Source: Thereva unica (lineage: Eukaryota > Arthropoda > Insecta > Diptera > Therevidae). From it: a stretch of 64,000 nt of DNA. Below are positions 45,437 to 56,170 of the stretch, one piece after another. The translations under genes and the position numbers were made by a program. Below the pieces are notes generated by a model. It was not told the DNA's origin. It ran no database searches and was given only the letters and a program-made list of their open reading frames with translations. Position 1 is the stretch's first letter. Each line of letters starts with the position of its first letter. Location: positions 165,927,850 to 165,991,849 of the forward strand of contig OX465283.1 of the NCBI GenBank assembly GCA_949987705.1. Direction: 5' to 3'.

Positions 45437-45660
45437 GGCCCCTGTGCTGAAAGTCGAGTCGGGTTCCGTGACAAGTCGTTTGAGATTAAAAAAACGACAT
45501 TTCAGTCGAATTGCGACTTTCAGCAGAGGGGCCTGGAGTGGAAATGCTAAGTTGAGTTAAGAGCCTTGTATCAAAAGTCTGATTTGACTGGAACGTCACT
45601 TTCTTCAGCTCAAACGATTTTTCATGTCGTCATGATTCGACTTTCGACACAGGGGTCTCT
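45437..45660. repeat. short TIR repeats of the GGCCCCTGTGCTGAAAGTCG family, two abutting units
   Basis: Unit one (45437-45533) begins GGCCCCTGTGCTGAAAGTCG and ends with its inverse bearing one mismatch. Unit two (about 45521-45660) overlaps that end and is homologous to 35273-35409, ending CGACTTTCGACACAGGGGTC. The outer ends of the pair are also inverted copies, and CTCAAACGA or TCGTTTGAG sits about 30 bp inside each. No coding capacity. Confidence 0.55.
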
Positions 45661-45779
45661 ATAATTTTTTGTGATTGCATTTCCTTAATAAGAACATCAA
45701 CTCCTTCGTTCTCCGCATCACCAGAGTTGTAAGTGCGTTAGTCCATTCCGTATTCAACCAAGTGTATAAAAACTACCTG

Positions 45780-45841
45780 GTCGACAGTACAAAGGGGCCT
45801 TCCCTAAGTCTCTAGTGTGTCACATAAAAAAAAAAAAAAAA
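45780..45841 (+). repeat. SINE 3'-end fragment, copy C
   Basis: GTCGACAGTACAAAGGGGCC to GTGTGTCACAT plus a run of about 18 A matches the tail of the SINE at 5290-5732. The long A-run suggests this copy is younger than the others. It is heavily 5'-truncated. Confidence 0.65.
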
Positions 45842-45842
45842 C

Positions 45843-46022
45843 ATGTGAACGGTTTAATCAAGAATGTACGAAGGCAGTTAAACCTAAAAAGAGCGCCTAT
45901 AGAGCTTATAGACGTTTCTCAAATGAGTGGCTTCTATTTAAATATGTTAAGTTGAAATTTACCTATAGATCCACCGGCCAAAAAATTGCATTATCATTTG
46001 ATAGTAGGTTGGGAAGTGAGAT
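45843..46022 (+). pseudogene. LINE scrap, linker between endonuclease and RT
   Basis: The frame reads TCERFNQECTKAVKPKKSAY and continues with an arginine/lysine- and aromatic-rich stretch (RAYRRFSNEWLLFKYVKLKF). This resembles the WF...C..A+..KK.AY..+++....+W..FK..R..+K segment of Jockey-type ORF2 proteins. A leucine-serine-rich end (SFDSRLGSEI) fits the following helix. The SINE tail abuts it on the 5' side, implying that the SINE landed in this LINE. No other LINE motif is found downstream. Confidence 0.45.
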
Positions 46023-48190
46023 ACTAAATGCTATCTATTGCAGTTAAAATGAGCTTCCATTAAAACTGAACTCTACACCTTCTGAGCTGCAGAACTTAAT
46101 GCAACTCCGTTGAGGTTTTCAAACATCTTATTTGCAGTATTACCGCAATTTTCAAAGTCATTCTATGGACTTGATGGACTTGATGTTCTTGGATGGACTT
46201 GATGTAGAAGCTTATCAAGATGATAGTGATGGCACTTTTTGGTCCTCCATTGACAAATCCATCCACAGCAAGAATGTGCCAGCCCTGACAAAATTTTATC
46301 GCTGTTATCATGATTGTTTAACCGGATTGAACAGTCTCCTGCCTGAACTGCAATGCGGATTAGTATTTCCGAATTCGTACAACATTCTAGAACTCAAAAG
46401 TAAGTTTCATCGCATCTACTTGAACATCTCTCACACCATTCCTTAAGGTAATCTTAAATATTCTAGTGTTCACCTTACTCCTCTTGACTGCTTCAATAGC
46501 GGACTGCTGGAAACCTGAATTTTTCTCATAATCAAAATTATCTGAAATTTTTTAAAAGAACAACCAATTAATATCGATCGCCGGAACTAGATGCCACGAT
46601 TAGAAACCAAAACAAAAAAAATACCAATCTACAAAACAAACAGCCGAAATATTTGGCTGAAAATCCAAAAGTTTTATTTGCATATCATTTTATGGAGTTT
46701 AAAGGACACCGCAACCCACAATGGCCTTCTTCCAATCAGAACTCGTCATGCCTGATACGTTTCCAAGTTTAAATCAAGTTTATCTCAGAAGTAACAGTCC
46801 TATTCCTGACCCGACCCTAAGCCTGCTACAAAATCCCTAGAAATTTTGGATACGGACAACGCTGTTACTCTATACACAGAACAGAAGAGACTTTGTTTTA
46901 AAACTTTTGCGGCTGTTATCCCTCACCCCCAGATTTTGGGATCTCCCCACAACTCTGGGAGTTTGGACCGTTTTTGCTGAAGCCTCGGAGAGCTGGTGGA
47001 ATCTTCTGTTCAGATTACACCGACGAAACCCCATTACTGCTTTCAATGGCTCTGCCTCCTCCGGTTCACTGCCTCCAGCCAGTGCCTTTATGTATACGTA
47101 ATTTTCGGATTTGGTTGTTTAAATGTTTTCAAGCCATTAATCACCCCTATTCCATGAATAATACCGAGCGTAAGACTGGAGTCAAACACTACTTTCCGCA
47201 CACCCTAGGGACGAAGATAGAAAGCGCACAAGGAATGAAATACTGCTATTGCATAATATTGTCACCAAGGCCGCCATTAAAATAGTGTAGTCTCGACGAG
47301 CATCAATTTTGAGACTCATATAAGGTGGGTGACAACGAATGTGAGAGCTTCGCACCAATTAACCACTATTTCACGCTGGAAAAGGAAAAGTTGGATTTAA
47401 ACAAATGGCAGAGTTAAACATGCACAATATGTGACAAAAGGACCCAGATGGCAACCCCAGAGGAGCCTTATATCGCTTCTCCCGAAAAGATTCGGTTGGT
47501 GTCTAGTGGAAATTTTTGCCCCCAGGAGGAAATTTTAGAGACCACCCCAGGATTTGTGTCACAAACAAAAATGTCTGCGTTTGATGTGATTGAAATGAAG
47601 AATTCCTGATAAAGGATCTGGTTTATCCTATTGCTGTTTTTCTGCTGTCCCTAGCTGCTTCCTTTCTAGCCAGAGTTTCCGATTTCCGTTTCTTACCCTT
47701 CACATCTCATTCGAGCATTAACTGTTTGCGGATACAATTGGCGACGAGTGAGTAATCAAGAGCTATCGAAACACCCAAAGCATCTCGGCAACTGGCCTAA
47801 ATTACAGCATTGTACTGCATCTAATACATCTCGGATAATAAAAGTAGAAAAATATCGTGAATTTTTATAAACCAGGTAGAATGACGCCCTTAATATGCAA
47901 AGCTTCGTTAATTAGTACGATGTGACCTGATAAAAGTCTAAAAGGGATTTCTGGGAACAAAATATCCGAAAATTTATCCTTCTCGTTGGTGTTAAACAAA
48001 GAATTAAGTTGGGCACCTTAGTTTGAAAATAAAAAGACAAGTAATAATGTTGGAATCTAATAAGAGTCAGTCACATGAAAGTCGTACTAAGAGACTCAAA
48101 CGCAAAAGTGGGAAAGGAACCATGGAATGGCTGAAATCGCCATCGCAAGAAGCTTAACAATAGTTATTTATTACACAAGGTGACATTAGC
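46023..48190. other. no gene recognised
   Basis: A short imperfect tandem array of GGACTTGATG words lies at 46163-46207 inside a 104-codon frame (46132-46446) of no known family. Frames at 46907-47285 are unfamiliar. The rest is featureless. Confidence 0.4.
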
Positions 48191-48563
48191 CGTGTTTTTT
48201 AATGAACTGTATAGTTCTTCCCCATACAAATTTCAAGACCCAGGTTTTATCGGAGTCTCTATCGAGGTTTTGGGAAATTTCTCAATTTCCCTTTCTTTTC
48301 GGAATGTTGCATACTCTTAGGCGGTAGGAAAAACTTCATTTAAAAATAAAAGCTACAGGGAAGTGACGAGAGCAAATTTGTAACAAATAATTGATTTTTT
48401 AGATACTTATTTATTATTTTGTAGAGTAACGCTGTCAACTAACATTTAACTTCCGTTTAATTTTGAAATTTTTAAGCATCGAAGTAGACGCTTCATAAAA
48501 TTTCCCGTCGTTTTTTAATGAACTCGATGAAAGAACTATATATAGTACAGGAAAAATAGTAAA

Positions 48564-49220
48564 AATAGCGGAAATGATTGGGTACAGGCTGAAAATTGGC
48601 ACAGAGCTTCCTTTTAGGGTTCTTAATAAGGGGTTATAAAGTCTACCGATTTTCTACCCCGGGAACCTTTCTTTTTAGGGGGTTTTAGGGTCAAAATATC
48701 TGTTTTTTGCAAATGCATCTGAAACCGTAAGTCCTATCATAAAAAAATGTTCACAAAGTTTGTAGCTCATACGATTTTCTACAAAAAATGTTATTATACA
48801 TTTTCCCGTACGTATTGCCATTCATGAGATATCACCGTTTTAAAGATTTAAAATATTCATATGAACTCATTCATGACTTGTATAGGTTTTCCGACGTTCA
48901 AGTTGGACTACTTTTCTAATTTTTTCAGGGGTCATTCCTGGATGTATTTGGAGGAAAAATGTGTTCTAGATAGGGGGCTAACCACTAAGATACAGGGTGT
49001 TCGCGAAAAAACAATGTCTTTTTTTGTCATTTATTTAGAGTTGAATAACTCCTAGACCAATTATCGTAAACCAATATACTTAGACTCATCTTTTAGGTCA
49101 AAGTGTATTCTTTTATTTGATATAAAGATCAGGAACTTGAGTTGCTCCGTTTAGAAGATATGTAGGTTCAAAGCATGAGCGAAATGTTTAAAAGCCTAAT
49201 GATATTTTTTTATTCAATTT
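48564..49220 (+). repeat. long inverted repeat, left arm
   Basis: From AATAGCGGAAATGATTGG to TATTCAATTT. By eye only about ten differences separate it from the inverse of 49370-50025, mostly in the outermost 20 bp and innermost 50 bp. No convincing coding frame; the 64-codon frame at 48861 is mirrored in the other arm. Confidence 0.85.
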
Positions 49221-49369
49221 AAAGTATATTTTCTGTTTTTTTTTACCAAATGGTCCAAATTGGAACAATAATACAAAATTACATCTAAATTATGTCAGAT
49301 AGTGAGTGTATTGATTTCTGCAGGATTTGTGATAAAATATGTTGCTTGAATTTTGAAGCTGTGAATGTA

Positions 49370-50025
49370 AAATTGAATAAAATATATCATTAGGCATTTA
49401 AACATTTCGCTCATGCTTTGAACCTACATATCTTCTAAACGGAGCAACTCAAGTTCCTGATCTTTATATCAAATAAAAGAATACACTTTGACCTAAAAGA
49501 TGAGTCTAAGTATATTGGTTTACGATAATTGGTCTAGGAGTTATTCAACTCTAAATAAATGACAAAAAAAGACATTGTTTTTTCGCGAACACCCTGTATC
49601 TTAGTGGTTAGCCCCTATCTAGAACACATTTTTCCTCCAAATACATCCAGGAATGACCCCTGAAAAAATTAGAAAAGTAGTCCAACTTGAACGTCGGAAA
49701 ACCAATACAAGTCGTGAATGAGTTCATATGAATATTTTAAATCTTTAAAACGGTGATATCTCATGAATGGCAATACGTACGGGAAAATGTATAATAACAT
49801 TTTTTGTAGAAAATCGTATGAGCTATAAACTTTGTGAACATTTTTTTATGATAGGACTTACGGTTTCAGATGCATTTGCAAAAAACAGATATTTTGACCC
49901 TAAAACCCCCTAAAAAGAAAGGTTCCCGGGGTAGAAAATCGGTAGACTTTATAACCCCTTATTAAGAACCCTAAAAGGAAGCTCTGTGCCAATTTTCAGC
50001 CTGTACCTGACCATTTCCGCTATTT
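49370..50025 (-). repeat. long inverted repeat, right arm
   Basis: Inverse of the left arm, from AAATTGAATAAAATATATCA to CCATTTCCGCTATT. Transcription through both arms would give a hairpin of roughly 650 bp with a 149-nt loop. Confidence 0.85.
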
Positions 50026-50134
50026 CGCTTTTTTCGGCTTAATTTGACTGTACTAATAGTTCATTAAAAAAACACGACTATTGGAAGGGTTTAGAGATCC
50101 TGTTTAGGTTACTGTTCATGCCGTTGTTAACATG

Positions 50135-50246
50135 CGTACCTCAATTAAAGAAACTTGGGCCTAAAACACGCCCATTGACATCACCAACTGGCAGGTACAA
50201 TAACCAAATTGATCATGTTCTAGTTAATACTAGGTATAGTAGTAGT
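50135..50246 (+). pseudogene. RTE-type LINE, older copy, endonuclease part before the insertion
   Basis: The frame carries SPTGRYNNQIDHVLVNTRYS (50181-50240), the NQIDHVL motif near the end of the AP-endonuclease domain of RTE-type ORF2. At 50246 it is cut by the younger copy at 50247-51281. After that insertion it resumes in the same frame at 51293, so these two blocks were once contiguous. The sequence upstream of 50135 is decayed. Confidence 0.7.
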
Positions 50247-51281
50247 CCCCTCCAAGTTGGTACGGCTGATAAAATGTGCAACGAATAGCTCCCTGGCGAA
50301 AGTAAGGATCCAGAATGCAGCAACAGAAGAGTTCGAAGTACGACAAGGACTTAGGCAAGGAGATAGACTAGCCCCCATGCTTTTCAACTTGGCCCTAGAA
50401 TGGGTGATAATAAAAACGTCAGTACAGAGAAGTGCGTCCATAGCAACGCAGCCTATACAATTACTTAGATATGCGGATGTCGTGAACATCATGGGAAGGT
50501 CCTTCTTGGCAGTAAAAGAAGTCTATGTCGAATTAAGAGAGAGGCGGCCAAGGGCATAGGGCGAAGAGAAAACAAAGGTGACGCAACAATCCAGAGCTGG
50601 AAGGTTTAGAATGGGAAGAAATATCGACCATCGACGAACACAATCTAGAAGTAGTCGATAAAACAGTCTACCTTGGGTCTACAATTACAAAAAGAAACGA
50701 TTAAAAGGAAGCAATAACTAGACGAATACTACTGGCTAATAGAGCTTTTTATGCCCAAAAACACATCCTGCACTCAAGATTTGTGCACAGAAAAACGAAA
50801 CTTTCACTCTACAAAACAGTAATACGACCAGTACTGTGCTATGGCAGCGAGACTTGGACTATGACCTAGGACGACAGAACGAGGCAACAGGTTTGAGAGG
50901 AAAGTCCTCAGATGCATAATAGGCCCAACGAGATAGGATGGAATATGGCGAAGGAGATACAACAACGAGTTGTATGAAATTTTTGAAGACCCACAACTCT
51001 CAACGTTTATAAAAAATCAACAAACTAAGACTAGCCGGCCACTTAATTAGGATGGACTATAACCGTATTCCAAAACGTATTCTGCTTATGGTGGCAGAAA
51101 TTCCAGGAAATAGACCAGTAGGTAGACCCAGGAGGAGATGGATGGACTCTGTGACGGCTGACGCAGAGACAATGCTCAACATTCGGAACTGGAGAACTGC
51201 TGCAAGGAACCGTCAAACTTGGAGAAATGCCCTAGAGGAGGCCAAGGCTCGATTTGGGCTGTAGCGCCATTGGATGAATGG
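50247..51281 (+). mobile_element. RTE-type LINE, younger 5'-truncated copy
   Basis: It begins inside the reverse transcriptase at PSKLVRLIK and passes through RIQNAATEEFEVRQGLRQGD (palm motif B), LLRYADVVNIMGRS (the YADD site, second D changed to V) and decayed thumb sequence. It then shows KVLRCIIGP, RRRYNNELYEIFED and a C-terminal frame (51052-51264) with GNRPVGRPRRRWMDSV and a WRNALEEAKARFGL end at the TAG 51262. A 17-bp UTR and an AGT trinucleotide run close the copy. ATAGTAGTAGT at 50236-50246 and 51282-51292 flanks it. Several stops and frameshifts; inactive. Confidence 0.75.
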
Positions 51282-51292
51282 ATAGTAGTAGT

Positions 51293-52135
51293 ATACTGAA
51301 CGCTAGAAGTTACCGAAGACCGAAAGTGGACAAAGATCACCACTTCGTTGTTAGGAAGGTGAGAGCGAAAAAACAAGTGACAGGGCATCTAACAAACGGC
51401 AACAGTCAAACAAAGATCTGAACCTGTTGTAGAACCTGATAAAAGAAAAAAAATACAGTGCAAGTACAGCTCTAGCATAATAGATCTTAAAACGTAGCGT
51501 GGTGCAGCAAACGTGGACTCAGACCATTTTCTGGTGGGTCCTAAGATGAGAGACATGGTATCATGCGTCAGGACAGGAGAAAGGAGAGAATAAAGTGGGA
51601 TAACGTGATGTGAACCAACATAATAGAAACGCACCAGCCGATAACGATAGTTATACTAGTGCTGCTAATGAAAGTAAGGTGCTTGCAATGGACGACGTAC
51701 AAGAAGCTATGACGACCCTTAAAAGCAATCAAGCCCCAGAAAAAGATACCATAGCAATTGAGATGTGGAAATATGGGGGCAAGAATTAAGAATTGGATTA
51801 CACAAGCTTATAGAATCGATCTGGCGTCAGAAAAAGATCCGAATTGAATGGACCGAAGGTGTGATATGCCTCCTGTATAAAAAAGGAGATCAACTCATAT
51901 GTGAGAACTATAGGGGTATAACCCTCTTCAACTCAGCGTATAAAATACTTCCACTATTTTGTACAAAAAACTTCTACCAATCGCAGTAGGAATAATAGGT
52001 AGTTATCAATGTGGCCTCCGACCAGGTCCACTAAACCATATTTCCACTTTAAGAAGAATTTTGGAAAAATCATGGGAGTTCAACATCAATATTCAAGCTT
52101 AGACTTCAAGCAAGCATGACAGCGTCAAGCGTGAG
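51293..52135 (+). pseudogene. RTE-type LINE, older copy, endonuclease end to RT palm
   Basis: This continues the frame broken at 50246: ILNARSYRRPKVDKDHHFVV, where the DKDHHFVV block equals the SDH.LV end of the endonuclease. A decayed linker follows, then VQEAMTTLKSNQAPEKD and EIRIEWTEG-like sequence (IRIEWTEGVICLLYKKGDQL), then ICENYRGITLFNSAYKI of the RT fingers. Next come SMWPPTRS and ILEKSWEFN-like decayed sequence, and DFKQA of palm motif A at about 52107. Similarity ends at about 52135, next to an inverted RTE fragment. Confidence 0.7.
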
Positions 52136-52139
52136 CACT

Positions 52140-52640
52140 TAGGTCCAGCTTTCGATAGTGCTTTTTCTACCACCACCGCAATGTTAAATAGTAAGCAGGA
52201 TAGTGAGTATCCTTGTCTGAGGCCTCTGTTCGTTTCAATGGGCGCCGATACGAAGTACTAAATTCTTACTCTGTTTGTCACTCGGCGCGATGAGGTATTA
52301 GTGAGTTGGATTAATTGATCTCTGGAACACCATTACCTTTGGGTCACTGCGCAAGATCTTAGATACGAAGAAGAGCTGGGTCTCTATATTAAATTCTTTC
52401 GTCTTCTCAATTGATTGTCGTAAATATGTGATCGGTATTGGGCTTTTGTTTCACGACGCCGAACTGGTAATTGGCAATTACACCACTATCATTCTGGCAC
52501 AGTAAGCGAGTATACAGGATATAGAAGAATATCTTATATGCTACGTTTAGTAGCGTAGTGCCTCTGTAGTTTGAACAGTCAAATTGGTTCTCTTTTTGGG
52601 TAAAGGACAGATAATTCGTATATTCCATTCGTCATGTAGT
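52140..52640 (-). pseudogene. RTE-type LINE remnant, opposite orientation
   Basis: The minus-strand frame from 52628 reads FTQKENQFDCSNYRGTTLLN (fingers) and ends TDHIFTTIN. Downstream, in shifted frames, RIQYFVSAPIETNRGLRQGY and SLSCLLFNIAVVVEKALSKA supply palm motif B (GLRQG). Motif A and the YADD site are missing. The fingers sequence differs from the neighbouring plus-strand copy, so it represents a different subfamily rather than an inverted duplicate. The fragment starts within 10 bp of the end of the plus-strand copy. Confidence 0.65.
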
Positions 52641-54584
52641 TCGTTATGCGTCCAAATATAATAGCTTACGGATCCGTAATAAATTGTGCTTATTATGCTC
52701 TACAATTACAATGAATTTAAAAAATAATTGTCGCGATGTTCTCTAGTGGAAGATCTCCTACAATAAAGCATTCCTGATTTGCTAAAAGCCATTTCGTCAT
52801 ATTGAAAAATAATTACTGGTCTTGAGAATATGCAAATTTCATCAAGAATTGTTCTCAATAGTGCAATAAAAATGAGCGGAACATAAACAGAGCATAAATT
52901 TATATAAAATTACATCGTTTAAAATTAGGAAGGCGAAGTGCCACTTCCGTCCTTGGGCACTTGCATCCACCCGCGCCATACTCGGAAAGCGGCAACTCGG
53001 GGGTCCCCTCGAGCGCGTACTACACTCTTTAGCAATGAAGCGAGCACCAGAGTCACCAGTTTACAATTCAGAAACAACAACCCAACATAAAACGCAACAA
53101 GGACAAGAGGAACAACGATAAATGCCTAAAAAGGTTTTCATTTAATAGCACAGGGGAAGGTGGATGATGGCCTCGTAGACATGGGACAGGGTAGGGTAAG
53201 TTTAGCGGGTGTGCAGAAATTTAAAACAATCCTCCAATCATTTTCTCCACATTAAAGACCGCCATAACATGCCACCAGTGTACGGCAATTTTATTTCGCA
53301 TTAAGAGATTAAGATCAAAATTAAAATTTAAATTAAACGCACTAACACACCGCCACAGACAGAAGAGGGGAGAGATGCCGCGATGCTGTGCCGGAACAGA
53401 CAAAATGGGTATTGTATATATAGCAGCGCTCCGCCCGCGCGTAGCACTGATACATTTGTATAATATGACGGCGAATTGAGCAACCCTCTTTTGGCGGACG
53501 TAGTTGTCGTCGTCGTTAACCCTCAATGGAATATTGTACACGTGGGTATTTTAACACCCCCTTATGCCACATTTATTGTCTATTGTTTGCCTGTGTTTGA
53601 ATTGTCCCTAATACGTTTGTTTGTGTATTGAAATTCTTTTTATCATTGAGAGCATTTTATGGTTGGGGATAAGGATCAGGTGAAAGGTGGAAAGTAATTA
53701 GGTATGGTTTAAAGGAGACTCGAACATTATTGTTACAGTGAGAGGAATTGAAGCTGAGCTTGTACTTTCGCCACCTGCTATAATTGCGTATTCGGGAGGG
53801 ATAGTGGAGTTATTTTGACTATAAGCTAGAGTTAGGCATATCCTAGCAGTAAAGATATGGTTGATGGATCGATTCTGCAAGATTTTCCTCGAAAGGTCAA
53901 TCGATTACGTTCCTTGTTACAGAATCGATTACTTTTATACGAGTATGTCGGTAGGTGCTTACTGCCTCTCTTACAGGTAAGGATTAACTTCACGCAGAAA
54001 AGGTAACCGCTAAACCAATCCACTAATTTCTTCTCTTAAACTCTTTTCACCACCGATTACAGAGTTTTTCTTTTCACTTTTACTGAAAATTAGGTTTTTG
54101 TTTGTGAGGTATTGGATCCAAAAGTACTGCGGCCCCTCACTTGTCCTATTGCACTATACTCCTATATCTCATATTTGTAGGCCAGACCACTTGAACAGGT
54201 TCAGTAGTTTGCCTCGTGACTTGTCGCTTAGACTTTACTGGTCGAACTATTGTGCAACTCTCAAAGAGAGCAGGGAGGGCTGAATCATCCTCCTCAAGAC
54301 TGCAGGTGTGCCCTTTCTCTCCTCCTGGTAAGTGGTAATTTAGCGCGCAGTGCACGGTAGTTAAGCTTAAAGTGTTCTGACATCCGTTCTAAGTTAGGTT
54401 AGGTTGACTAAGGCACATCCGTTCTACTGCGAACCAACTGGAAACCGGAAAATTGGAAATCGGAGGCACTCCATACAGGCACTCCCTTACAATGAAAATG
54501 TATGTATGTAGATCCCTAATATAAGTAGTAGAGGAAGAACAACACAATCGACGGTTTAGAAATTCGTTTATAACTATAACAACT
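52641..54584. other. no gene recognised
   Basis: The minus-strand frame 53221-53541 (106 codons, starting MYNIPLRVNDDDNYVRQK) is of unknown origin and has no domain I recognise. The segment 52925-53000 is unusually GC-rich for the area. GGTTAGGTTAGGTTG at about 54395 resembles the mariner end seen at 55100 but is not flanked by a matching terminus. Confidence 0.4.
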
Positions 54585-55128
54585 TGACTCCCCAGGTGCC
54601 CGGCAAACGGCTACCACGGAGGATAACGTGACAAAAGTCCACGATCTTCGTCCGCCGATTGAAGGTGCGCGAGTTAGCTGAGACAATAGGCATCTCAAAA
54701 GACTGCGTGGGTCATATCCTTCATGAAATATTGGGCATGAGAAAGTTGTCGTCACCATGGATATCGCGTTTGCTCACTCCGGACAACCACGGCCAAACTG
54801 GTCGCCACGGCCAAATTTGTCGAATTAGGCTACGAACTACTGCCCCATGCACCGTATTTTCAAGATTTGGCCCCGTGCGACTTCTTTTTGTTTCCAAACT
54901 TAAAAAAGTTACTGGCCGGGCAGAAATTTGAGTCGTATAAAGAGGCTGTCGCTGCCACGAAGGCCTACTTTGCAGACCTCCAGAAGACGTATTTTTCGGA
55001 CGGGTTAAACAAGTTGGAGTATTGCTGGGTCAAAGGCATCGAGCTAAAAGGAGACTATGTTGAGAAATAAATCGAAACTTTTCCAATATTTTCATTTTTT
55101 TAGGTTAGGTACTTATCGGACCGCCCTC
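54585..55128 (+). pseudogene. mariner transposase with large internal deletion
   Basis: The N-terminal part reads TATTEDNVTKVHDL, then KVRELAETIGISKDCVGHIL and HEILGMRKLSSPW (helix-turn-helix and the linker before the catalytic core). It stops at RLLTPDNHGQT and jumps to the C-terminal part in another frame: LAPCDFFLFPNLKKLLAGQK, with the third catalytic D in LAPCDFF, and a typical YFSDGL.KLE..W.K.IELKGDYVEK end at 55070. The segment with the first two catalytic acids (about 150-170 residues) is missing. A 3' terminal-repeat-like sequence (GGTTAGGTACTTATCGGACC, then GCCCTCGTA) follows at 55102-55130. The 5' terminus was not found. Confidence 0.75.
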
Positions 55129-55727
55129 GTAATAAAACTAGAAGAAGAAAAAAGTAAAATGGCTGCAGCCCAAAAATTGCGCACGTTATAAACTCCAGAA
55201 AATGATTTCTTTTTCATTTTTTTTACAATTCTACAAGTTTTGAAACTACAACTAAACGTTCTGCTCGCCAATTTATAAAACGACAAACGACAACACACTT
55301 TTTATTTATTGATTTAATTAAAATATTTATATAGTTGCACAATCCCTTTGCCTTTGCACCCCCTTTACTGTTCTTGAACCCATCCAGTTGTAACGTAAAA
55401 ATTACAGAAGTAGCGTTACACTTCTTCCTCTCCACCATAATAAAAGGACATCCTTTTTTAAATGAAAATGTTCGTCGTCCCAGGTGTACATGGGTCTTAT
55501 GCCTAAAGCCTTTTACTCAGTACAAGGAAAAAGGACTTCGAGTCTGTGTATAGCGAGCGAGAGTCTCTCTCCTCGTGCTCCGTTGTTGTTTCCTCAAATC
55601 ATAAACGTTTGCTTCGTGTGTACCAATTTTGTAGCATAGGGTAAATGAGACAATTCACCAGTACCACAATGGATAAAAATAAATCCTATTTCATCCTGAA
55701 TGTGAATGAAGCCCTCGAAAACAGGAA

Positions 55728-55771
<44 letters not shown>

Positions 55772-56170
55772 GGCAACCACATAGCAGAGCAAATGTGACT
55801 TGCAGTCACAGGACTGAATGAAAATAAAACATAAAACCCAGACAAACACAAATGCTCGCACGAAATAAATCTTCAAGCAAATAAAAGGCAACAAAGTCCT
55901 TTCCGCCTGGTCTCATGTGGTGGATGAGCTTAAAATTGTATCAACAGAGCTTAAAGCGCCTGTAATTATGCTAGGGAGGTATTTGTCCGTAATTTATCAA
56001 AGGGACTTAATTGAGAATACCCCAAGTTTCCCTTCTATTTTTGCCTACACGTCTGTCGACCCGGCTAATTTCACATTTTTTTACGTTCGTTTTAAGTATT
56101 TTGTTTTTATATTGTAATTAGTTGAAAATATTTTGTAAATATAACAAATTTAGACAAGAATGTTGCTTCA
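55129..56170. other. no gene recognised; TA microsatellite
   Basis: A (TA)n run of about 15 units occupies 55739-55768, next to TATGTGTG. The frames are short and unfamiliar. Confidence 0.45.

Larger units (their letters stand above)
48191..50076. mobile_element. fold-back element with long inverted arms
   Basis: CGTGTTTTTTAATGAACT at 48191-48208 is inverted at 50058-50076 (one extra T) and marks the likely outer ends. A second TTTTTTAATGAACT lies at 48511-48524. Within are two arms of about 657 bp (48564-49220 and 49370-50025), inverted and nearly identical, around a 149-bp AT-rich loop. No transposase frame is present, so the element would be non-autonomous. Flanking target duplication not found. 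The arms contain ATACAGGGTGTTCGCGAAAA, a phrase of a type recurrent in insect repeats (inference). Confidence 0.7.

Noticed and set aside
48861..49055. Small gene in the long inverted repeat
   Set aside because: The frame is short, falls in non-coding repeat sequence and has no recognised similarity.
53221..53541. 106-codon protein starting MYNIPLRVNDDD
   Set aside because: Composition looks protein-like at the start, but the rest is low in information and no family is recognisable; not enough to call a gene.
55739..55768. Replication origin or AT-rich regulatory element
   Set aside because: It is a simple TA microsatellite with no other supporting feature.
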